From Clostridia bacterium (GTDB lineage Bacteria > Bacillota > Clostridia > Oscillospirales > CAG-272): a DNA stretch of 6,943 bases. Within the stretch, counting starts at the first letter, position 1; the number at the start of each line of letters is the position of its first letter. Shown here one piece after another: positions 1 through 4,998 of the stretch. The notes below the pieces were generated by a model that saw only the letters and a program-made list of their open reading frames with translations, did no database searches and was not told the origin of the DNA. The position numbers were made by a program, and so were the translations under genes. The stretch is from assembly GCA_017612655.1 (NCBI GenBank), contig JAGAFM010000109.1:1-6943 (forward strand), written 5' to 3'.

Positions 1-14
1 ACTGAGCAGTCTTA

Positions 15-41
15 CGGGGCTCTCGCCCCGCGCCTTTTTTT
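15..41 (+). terminator. Intrinsic terminator of an upstream gene outside the window
   Basis: A 6-bp GC-only stem (CGGGGC at 15-20, GCCCCG at 25-30) with a TCTC loop is followed by CGCC and a run of seven T (35-41). This is the classic layout of a Rho-independent terminator on the + strand. It implies a rightward gene ending just left of the window, none of which is visible here. Confidence 0.8.
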
Positions 42-44
42 CTT

Positions 45-62
45 GCAAGCTTTGTCGCTTGC
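45..62. repeat. Perfect 6-bp inverted repeat beside the transposon left end
   Basis: GCAAGC (45-50) and GCTTGC (57-62) form a perfect stem around a TTTGTC loop. It lies between the upstream terminator and the inferred insertion point of the IS605-like element at about 69/70. There is no T-run after it on either strand that would make it a second terminator. It may be part of the target context, since IS200/IS605 elements often sit next to hairpins, or it may be fortuitous. Confidence 0.4.
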
Positions 63-86
63 CGTTTATCAAATAGCGGCGTAAGA

Positions 87-107
87 CCCCTGCCTTTAGG
101 TCTGGGG
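87..107 (+). repeat. IS605-type left-end hairpin
   Basis: CCCC (87-90) pairs with GGGG (104-107). The inner arm GCC (92-94) pairs with GGT (99-101, one wobble) around a TTTA loop, leaving unpaired bases in mid-stem as in TnpA-recognised hairpins. GGTC instead of an expected GGCA suggests mild decay of one arm. The bases just 5' (TAAGA, 82-86) occupy the position where these elements carry the left guide that base-pairs with the TTAC/TTAT target. Confidence 0.62.
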
Positions 108-141
108 ATGAAAGCCGCGGCAAAAAGCGTTGAACATAGGT

Positions 142-170
142 TTGCAATGAGGTTGGAAATGTGATAGAAT
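142..170 (+). promoter_or_regulatory. Sigma-A-type promoter inside the IS605-like element
   Basis: TTGCAA (142-147) and TAGAAT (165-170) are separated by exactly 17 bases. Each hexamer matches the sigma-A consensus (TTGACA, TATAAT) at four or five of six positions. The predicted start is near 176-178. In an intact element this position would drive the transposase or tnpB gene. Here it would transcribe the right end of the element, exit at 281, and continue toward the peptidase gene. Confidence 0.55.
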
Positions 171-200
171 ATTATCATCAAAATGCTCGCGGAGAGGAAG

Positions 201-281
201 TAAGACAAACGATGCCTTCGGACAGCGGCGCAGTCCCAACGAAACGAGAATCCTCCGGTTTCAGCCGGGGGGGAGTGTCAA
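201..281 (+). ncRNA. Possible 3' remnant of a TnpB-associated omega-RNA scaffold
   Basis: The 80 bases up to the right end hold a short structured stretch (GCC at 214-216 could pair with GGC at 227-229), then CCCAACGAAACGAGAAT (235-251), the right-end hairpin and TCAA. From memory, this CCCAACGAAACG-hairpin-TCAA organisation is typical of the 3' ends of tnpB-containing IS605/IS1341 elements, where the tnpB tail overlaps the omega-RNA scaffold. In one frame (235-273) it reads PNETRILRFQPGG, like a TnpB tail peptide. No TnpB gene is present in the window, so this is a remnant or a trans-acting guide at best. Confidence 0.35.
252..271 (+). repeat. IS605-type right-end hairpin followed by TCAA
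   Basis: CCTCCGG (252-258) pairs with CCGGGGG (265-271) over seven positions, one of them a T-G wobble, around a TTTCAG loop. GAAT lies immediately 5' and TCAA ends seven bases later at 281. The order GAAT, hairpin, TCAA is what a Y1 TnpA needs to recognise and cut the right end. It is used here to set the element boundary. Confidence 0.62.
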
Positions 282-470
282 TCTTGTGACGCTGGATGAT
301 ATGCATAGAGAGGATACGTGGGGGAGGATGGACACAAAGAAGTGACAACGATTTTTTCACTGTCTGCCTGACAGGGGGCGCTTCACTTTAGGCGGCGGGA
401 GTATGTCACCCGCTTTTGACCGGATCAGTATGGTTTTCCGGGGCTGTTTTCGACAAAAAGGAAAAAAAGA
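282..470. other. Leader region without a convincing gene
   Basis: I see no gene in this stretch. It holds only weak hairpins: AGTGA/TCACT (341-345 with 357-361), CTGTC/GACAG (360-364 with 370-374), and GCGGG/CCCGC (395-399 with 409-413). The last is followed by TTTT (414-417) and could be a weak attenuator. A short ATG frame at 301-345 has no proper ribosome binding site. No well-spaced sigma-A promoter was found for the downstream peptidase gene. The gene may therefore depend on the promoter inside the transposon remnant or on a non-consensus one. No known riboswitch was recognised. Confidence 0.5.
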
Positions 471-500
471 AGGAGGAGAAGTGCAGGTGCAGCACCTGTA
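471..500 (+). promoter_or_regulatory. Strong Shine-Dalgarno plus hairpin spacer before the peptidase start
   Basis: AGGAGGAG (471-478) is a near-perfect ribosome binding site but lies 33 bases from the ATG at 512, far more than the usual 5-9. Between them is a perfect 6-bp stem, CAGGTG (484-489) and CACCTG (493-498) around CAG. It extends by a G-T and a T-A pair to 482-500. If folded, the hairpin shortens the path from SD to ATG to about 14 nt, which could make the distant SD functional. The GTG codons at 481 and 487 are out of frame and cannot be the start. Confidence 0.5.
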
Positions 501-511
501 TTTGGTTTAAC

Positions 512-2218
512 ATGGATACTTTCAACAACATCCCCTACGAGAGAGCAGATCTGAAGAAGATGAAGAAAGATTTCTCCGCGTGCCTGGAGAAGTTTGATAG
601 AGCCGCTTCCCCGGAGGATGCGGACTCCGCCTTTCTCGGCTTTCAGAAGATTGTGGAACGGGTGTCCACTCTTGCTACGATTGCCAGTATCCGCAACACA
701 ATGAATATGAAAGATGAATTCTACGACCGGGAGATCAAATACTACAATACCGAGATGCCGAAGCTGATGATGCTGATCAAGAAAGCGGGAAAGGCACTGG
801 TGAACAGTCCGTTCCGCCCGCAGCTGACCGCAAAATACGGGGAGAAACTGTTTCTGGACACCGAAACGCAGATGCGTCTCGTAAATTGGAACATCATTCT
901 TCCTTCCATCCGCGAGAATAATCTCGGGACGGAGTATTCCAAAACCGTGGCGTCTTGTTCCGTGGATTTTATGGGGGAAAAGTGCAATTTTTACGGGTTG
1001 CTCCGTCATATGCAGTCGACCGACCGGGACGAACGCAGAGCGGCTTTTGAAGAATGGGCCAAGCTTTACGAAGGGGTATCCGGAAAACTGGACGAACAGT
1101 ACGAAAAACTGGTTCGGATCCGCCGAACCATAGCGAAAAGGCTGGGATTCCCCGGCTATGTCGATTATATCTTTCTGGCAAGCGCTCACTATGACTATGA
1201 TTCCGAAAAGGTTGCCTCGTTTCGGGAAGCCGTGCGCACCCATATTACCCCGCTCTGCGAAAGACTCTATCGGGAGCAGGCAGGGAGGCTAGGTCTGGAT
1301 CATCTTGCGTGGTTTGATGAAGACCTCTGCTTCCCGGACGGCAACGCCGTTCCGGTCGGTACGCCGGAAGAACTCACCGAGAAGGCCAGACAGATGTATG
1401 AGGAAATGTCTCCGGAGACAGGTGAGTTTTTCAACTTTATGACAGAGCACAAACTGTATGACTTCGTCACCCGCGAGAACAAGCACCTGGGCGGATACAT
1501 GACCTTCCTTCCGGAATACAAGGCTCCGTTCATCTTCTCCAACTTCAACGGAACCGCCGCCGACATCGATGTGCTGACCCACGAGGCGGGGCATGCCTTC
1601 CAGGGCTACTACGCTTCCCGCAGGCTGCCCCTTGCGTCTCTGACAGGCTCGACTCATGAAGTCAACGAGATCCATTCGATGGCCATGGAGTTCTTTGCTT
1701 ATCCCTATATGGAACGGTTTTTCGGGGACCGGGCCGATAAATACCGCTACGCGCATTTCACCGAATCCCTGAAAACGATTCCTTATCTTGTCGCTGTCGA
1801 CGAGTTTCAGCATCGGGTGTTTGAGAATCCCGGCTCGAATCCTTCTGACTGGCGCAGGTTCTGGAGCGAGATCGAGAAGAAGTATCTGCCCTGGCGCCAC
1901 TACGAAGGAAATGCTTTTCTGGAAGGGGGCGGTTTCTGGATGCAGAAGCAGCATATCTTCCTTTACCCCTTCTACTATGTGGATTACGCTATGGCACAGC
2001 TGGACGCCCTTGCGCTGTACCGCATGCAGCTCCGCGGAGAGGATGCATGGGGCAGCTATCTCAGGCTGTGCGGGATGGGAGGCATGTACGGTTATTTCGA
2101 TACTCTGAGCCGCGCCGGGCTGCCGAATCCCCTGTCTCCCGAGACCGTTTCGGAGATTGCGGGATTTGCGGCGGAACAGGAGGCCTCCCTCATGGAAAAG
2201 ATCGGGGGGCGGAACTGA
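512..2218 (+). CDS. M3 family oligoendopeptidase (PepF-like zinc metallopeptidase)
   Basis: This is a predicted cytosolic zinc peptidase of 568 residues, a usual length for M3B oligoendopeptidases, which hydrolyse short peptides inside the cell. An N-terminal helical region covers about residues 10-190 and the catalytic domain about 200-550. The zinc site is complete. H357-E358-A-G-H361 is the HExxH motif, and E386 in NEIHSM lies 29 residues after the first His, as in thimet oligopeptidase, making it the third ligand. The C-terminal GGGFW and PFYYVDYA segments (Y488, Y489, Y492), with H481, correspond to the conserved substrate- and oxyanion-binding region. No signal peptide is present. The frame stays open upstream to a TTG at 416, but ATG512 is preferred because MDTFNNIPYERADL matches family N-termini and the upstream residues are low-complexity lysine-rich sequence. 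The SD is distant and separated by a hairpin. The next gene begins 92 bases downstream on the same strand. The family assignment is firm; the physiological peptide substrates are unknown. Confidence 0.95.
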   Translation: MDTFNNIPYERADLKKMKKDFSACLEKFDRAASPEDADSAFLGFQKIVERVSTLATIASIRNTMNMKDEFYDREIKYYNTEMPKLMMLIKKAGKALVNSPFRPQLTAKYGEKLFLDTETQMRLVNWNIILPSIRENNLGTEYSKTVASCSVDFMGEKCNFYGLLRHMQSTDRDERRAAFEEWAKLYEGVSGKLDEQYEKLVRIRRTIAKRLGFPGYVDYIFLASAHYDYDSEKVASFREAVRTHITPLCERLYREQAGRLGLDHLAWFDEDLCFPDGNAVPVGTPEELTEKARQMYEEMSPETGEFFNFMTEHKLYDFVTRENKHLGGYMTFLPEYKAPFIFSNFNGTAADIDVLTHEAGHAFQGYYASRRLPLASLTGSTHEVNEIHSMAMEFFAYPYMERFFGDRADKYRYAHFTESLKTIPYLVAVDEFQHRVFENPGSNPSDWRRFWSEIEKKYLPWRHYEGNAFLEGGGFWMQKQHIFLYPFYYVDYAMAQLDALALYRMQLRGEDAWGSYLRLCGMGGMYGYFDTLSRAGLPNPLSPETVSEIAGFAAEQEASLMEKIGGRN

Positions 2219-2310
2219 GGCCGGGTTTCGGTAAGATTCTGAAGCATTTTTGCAAAATCTGCGGAAAAGAATCAGGCAGGGGAGGATCTTCTGCCGGAAA
2301 GGGGACTGTT

Positions 2311-3450
2311 TTGGACATCCTTCAGTACGAAACTCTCGGAACACTCCCGGATCCGTTTCTTTTTGAAGACGGAACCCGGGTGCGCACGGTCGACGACTGG
2401 CAGTTGAAACGGCGGGAACTGATAAAGCCCGTGATCGAGCTCCAGTACGGGGGAATGCCGCCGGAGCCTTCGTTTCTCGAATGCGATCCCCTCTGCGTCC
2501 CGGACAGGCCGGGGAGAATGAACATCTGGAGAATCCGGACCGGTACGAGAGAGAATCCGGTCTCCTGGACGATATACGCACACAGACCGGATGGGCAGGG
2601 GCCGTGGCCCGTGGTGATCGACGGAGATCTCTGCTACGGGTGCATGCAGGATCCCGGAATCGCGGAGCGGTTTACCCGGAACGGGATCATGCTTGTCACG
2701 TTCAATCGGGACGAGATCGTTCCCGACATGCGGAATCCGAGACGGACGGGCAATCTTTACGGGACCTATCCCGAAATGCGGTTCGGTGCGCTTGCCGCGT
2801 GGGCGTGGGGATTCAGCCGAACCCTTGATGCTCTTCTGTCCCTGGGAATCGCGGACAGCTCATGCGTGACCTTTACAGGCCTGTCCCGAGGGGGAAAAGC
2901 CGCCCTTTTGGCAGGGGCGCTGGATGAGCGGGCCGCCATCGTATGCCCGGAGGGAACGTGTGCGGGGAGCGGAAGCTGCTACCGAATTCACATGAGCGCC
3001 CTAATTTCCGACGGAACGGTGGAGCGGAGTGAGACGCTCAAGGATGTTGTCAACGCATTTCCGGACTGGTTCGGGCCGGATCTGAAGGCCTACGAGGACA
3101 ATGAAGCGTCGCTTCCGTTCGACTCTCATATGCTGAAGGCGATGGTTGCTCCGAGAATTCTCTTCGACTGTCAGGCGGAGGATGACATCTGGTCCGGACC
3201 GATCAATTCCTGGATGACGGATATCGCGGCCAGAGAGGTATGGCGTCTCTTTGGAAAAGAGGACCACATTCTCTGGTACTGGCGGAAAGGGAGACACGGA
3301 CATCTCCCGGAGGATTTCGACATGCTTCTGGAGGTTATCCAGTGGAAGAGAGACGGGATTCCTCTCCGCTCGGTAAAATTTCGGAAAACTCCGTTTGTTC
3401 CCCCGGAACCGATTTTCTCCTGGAGATGCCCAGGGCCCGGAGAGGAATAG
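2311..3450 (+). CDS. CE15/glucuronoyl-esterase-like alpha/beta hydrolase
   Basis: This is an alpha/beta-hydrolase of 379 residues resembling carbohydrate esterase family 15, enzymes that cleave 4-O-methyl-glucuronate esters linking xylan to lignin alcohols. The N-terminus (LPDPF, then W-x-x-x-R-R-x-E/L-I and QYGGMPPEP) is typical of this group. The nucleophile is S192 in G-L-S-R-G-G-K, close to the CE15 G-C-S-R-x-G-K signature, with R193 available for the oxyanion hole. The acid is probably E214 in CPEGTCAGSG, 22 residues later (about 23 in the fungal Cip2 enzyme, from memory). The histidine is H329 or H331 in RKGRHGH. The start is inferred to be TTG2311. AAAGGGG (2298-2304) sits six bases before it, there is no in-frame ATG or GTG before the conserved region, and the next ATG (2455) would remove the conserved N-terminus. 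No signal peptide is visible, unlike most characterised CE15 enzymes, so an intracellular ester substrate is implied. It lies 92 bases after the peptidase gene with no terminator between. A related uncharacterised esterase specificity cannot be excluded. Confidence 0.85.
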   Translation: MDILQYETLGTLPDPFLFEDGTRVRTVDDWQLKRRELIKPVIELQYGGMPPEPSFLECDPLCVPDRPGRMNIWRIRTGTRENPVSWTIYAHRPDGQGPWPVVIDGDLCYGCMQDPGIAERFTRNGIMLVTFNRDEIVPDMRNPRRTGNLYGTYPEMRFGALAAWAWGFSRTLDALLSLGIADSSCVTFTGLSRGGKAALLAGALDERAAIVCPEGTCAGSGSCYRIHMSALISDGTVERSETLKDVVNAFPDWFGPDLKAYEDNEASLPFDSHMLKAMVAPRILFDCQAEDDIWSGPINSWMTDIAAREVWRLFGKEDHILWYWRKGRHGHLPEDFDMLLEVIQWKRDGIPLRSVKFRKTPFVPPEPIFSWRCPGPGEE

Positions 3451-3503
3451 CTGCTGATTCCCGAAATATCTCGAGTCTGTCTTCTCATTGCTTTTTCCAA
3501 AGA

Positions 3504-3563
3504 AAGACCGCCTGTTCGTTTTTTCCGCAAAAACGGACAGGCGGTCTTCAGATCTTTGTTTTC
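3504..3563. terminator. Stem-loop terminator between convergent genes, possibly bidirectional
   Basis: AAGACCGCCTGT (3504-3515) and ACAGGCGGTCTT (3537-3548) are perfect complements. The stem continues inward through a T-G wobble, C-G, G-C and five T-A pairs, giving about 20 bp around a five-base TCCGC loop. On the + strand it is followed by a moderately T-rich stretch (3554-3563). On the - strand the following sequence is poor in T, so leftward termination would rely on stem strength. It lies 54 bases after the esterase stop and 16 bases after the SGNH hydrolase stop, as expected for a terminator shared by two converging units. Confidence 0.75.
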
Positions 3564-4934
3564 TCACCGGTTTTTATGCCGGCGGAATAGAGCGAAAAGC
3601 CCGCAGGAAACGGCGAGGAGGAATAAAGCCAGGCCGAGGGCAAGCCAGAGGTTGGAAGATTGTCTGTATTCCGGAAAGCCCGGTTCCTGTTTCGAAAGGT
3701 CGGCGGTTGATGCGGAATCTCCGCCCGAAGCGTCCTCGTCGGGATCCGGGAGATTCTCTCCGCGGATGGCAAGCAGGGTTTTCCCCAGATAGGCAGACTG
3801 AAACAAAACGGATGCGTTCTTCCCGGCGATGGCGTCGTAGCCGAGCCGGCTCATATGCATCGAATCGGAGCAGAAAGCGTCGGCACCGAGGTCGGATATC
3901 AGGGAGTAGATATCCGAGATCAGGATCTCCACGCCGGAATCGCTCAGTGTTTGTACGTTTTCGGTAATCAGGCGGTTGTATCTTCTCATGATTCGGTTAA
4001 AACTCTCTTCGCCCAGAACCGGAGGACTCGTTTCCAGAAGGATGAGTTTGGCCGGGGAGAGCTCCCGGATTCGATTCAGCAGCTGCAGCTGAAGTTCCGC
4101 GGTCCTGTCTGCTGCCTCCTCCCCGAGAGACAGGGAACGCCCGATGTCATTTGTTCCGATCATGAGGAGAACGATGTCCGGCCGGTATTTTTGAAGCCAG
4201 AAGGGACACAGCTCGTACAGCCCGATCTGGAGACTGGTTCCTTCCGGCGTGGTGACCGTGTAACCGCTGTGGCCCTCGTGACGGTACAGTTCGGCCCTGT
4301 CTGCGGAACCGGTTCCTCCGTGTACCTGAGAACCCACGAACACGAAACGCAGATCCGGATACTGTTCGGCGAGCAGGACAGACAGTCTCGCCCGGTAGCC
4401 GGAGAGCTCCCGGAACGGTGTATCCGCGTCAAGCCCCAGGGTCAAGGAGTCGCCGAGAGGCATAATCCGCAGCGGCTTTGTCCCGCCCTCTTCCGTCAGA
4501 AACCAGCATGTGCTGAGAAAACCGCTTTCCGCAGCAGCGGACAATGAGGCCAGGTTCGAAGCTCCTTCATCGGAATCACGGATAAACAAATCCTCTTTGC
4601 TGAGCGAAAAGCGATGATAGGGGAGCGGAGTCAGAGTAAACGGTTCCCCCTGCTCGGAAAGCAAAAACGCTCCGTCGGATTCTGCCAGATATCGGTTCGA
4701 ATCGGGATCACGGAAAAAGAAGCCGTTCTCCTCGTCTGCCGGTTCGAGAATCCAGTCGGCGATTCCCTCCGGAGCAAAAATCCTTCCGGTATCGCAGTTC
4801 ATCAGAGAATAAACCGATCCCGGTCGCAGGGAGGAACGGGCTGTCTCAGAGGAGGCAGAGAGAGGGAAAAACAATCCGAAAACCGTCCCAAGCAGGAGGG
4901 GAAGCAGTAACAGAGACGTAAGAGCCTTTTTCAT
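3564..4934 (-). CDS. Secreted, membrane-anchored SGNH/GDSL hydrolase with trefoil-like N-terminal domain
   Basis: This is a predicted cell-surface esterase of 456 residues. A signal peptide spans residues 1-27 or so (MKK, a leucine-rich core, then LSA-SS). Residues 37-150 form three loosely repeated beta-rich units ending in WILEP, FTLTPL and CWFLTEE. They recall a beta-trefoil/ricin-like carbohydrate-binding module, which is an inference from pattern only. The SGNH domain spans about 155-385. Block I is MPLGDSLTLG with nucleophile S163, a block II glycine is likely in GHSG (221-224), block III is GTND with N262, and block V is DSMH with D357 and H360. All four catalytic blocks are therefore intact. 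An acidic linker (396-425) leads to a single membrane helix (about 429-450) and RRHKNR, a stop-transfer tail without an LPXTG sortase motif. The start ATG4934 has GGAGGAG 11 bases upstream. It follows the MFS gene by 64 bases and is probably its co-transcribed partner. Substrate unknown; deacetylation of a polysaccharide or a wall polymer is a reasonable guess. Confidence 0.9.
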   Translation of the reverse strand: MKKALTSLLLLPLLLGTVFGLFFPLSASSETARSSLRPGSVYSLMNCDTGRIFAPEGIADWILEPADEENGFFFRDPDSNRYLAESDGAFLLSEQGEPFTLTPLPYHRFSLSKEDLFIRDSDEGASNLASLSAAAESGFLSTCWFLTEEGGTKPLRIMPLGDSLTLGLDADTPFRELSGYRARLSVLLAEQYPDLRFVFVGSQVHGGTGSADRAELYRHEGHSGYTVTTPEGTSLQIGLYELCPFWLQKYRPDIVLLMIGTNDIGRSLSLGEEAADRTAELQLQLLNRIRELSPAKLILLETSPPVLGEESFNRIMRRYNRLITENVQTLSDSGVEILISDIYSLISDLGADAFCSDSMHMSRLGYDAIAGKNASVLFQSAYLGKTLLAIRGENLPDPDEDASGGDSASTADLSKQEPGFPEYRQSSNLWLALGLALFLLAVSCGLFALFRRHKNR

Positions 4935-4998
4935 GGCGGCGAATACTCCTCCGAATAAACGCAGGCATAACGTTGTACAGTCGGACAGGGCAGCCGGA

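Larger units (their letters stand above)
70..281 (+). mobile_element. Miniature IS200/IS605-family element without a transposase gene (MITE/PATE-like)
   Basis: Both ends resemble IS200/IS605 single-strand transposon ends. On the left, a TTTAT (65-69) is followed after 17 nt by an imperfect hairpin: CCCC (87-90), TGCC, loop TTTA (95-98), GGTC, an extra T, and GGGG (104-107). This matches the remembered IS608 left hairpin (CCCC-TAGC-TTTA-GCTA-T-GGGG), including the extrahelical T. On the right, GAAT (248-251) directly precedes a hairpin (252-271), and TCAA ends the unit at 278-281. GAAT guide, hairpin and TCAA cleavage site is the IS608-type right-end arrangement. Only about 140 nt lie between the two hairpins. 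They hold a promoter and a possible ribosome binding site, but no tnpA or tnpB reading frame. I infer an internally deleted derivative that could be moved only in trans by a Y1 (HUH) TnpA encoded elsewhere. Exact ends are inferred; the left boundary could shift by a few bases. Confidence 0.66.

Noticed and set aside
301..345. Short ATG frame of 14 codons in the leader
   Set aside because: No Shine-Dalgarno at usable spacing and no similarity to known leader peptides.
416..511. N-terminal extension of the oligoendopeptidase from a TTG at 416
   Set aside because: The added residues are lysine/glutamate-rich and unlike family N-termini, they are encoded by the SD region itself (AAGGAGGAGAAG), and no ribosome binding site precedes the TTG.
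425..1243. Open frame of 272 codons on the - strand opposite the peptidase
   Set aside because: It has no domain and no ribosome binding site, and its composition is that of an antisense shadow of a real gene.
2047..2310. Upstream extension of the esterase frame into the peptidase gene
   Set aside because: The frame overlaps the end of the peptidase in another frame and has arginine/glycine-rich sequence with no family similarity. The conserved esterase N-terminus begins just after TTG2311, which has its own ribosome binding site.
2219..2310. Possible terminator between the peptidase and esterase genes
   Set aside because: Only weak pairings were found (TTTTGCAAAA near 2250, and GGCAG with CTGCC around 2275-2298). 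None is followed by a T-run, so read-through is the simpler reading.
1289..2581. Long open frame of 430 codons on the - strand
   Set aside because: It lies opposite the peptidase and esterase genes, is rich in Arg, Pro and Ser with no recognisable domain, and is explained by the codon bias of the + strand genes in a GC-rich genome.
3855..4547. Open frame of 230 codons on the + strand opposite the SGNH hydrolase
   Set aside because: The opposite strand encodes a complete hydrolase with all catalytic blocks; this frame has no recognisable features.
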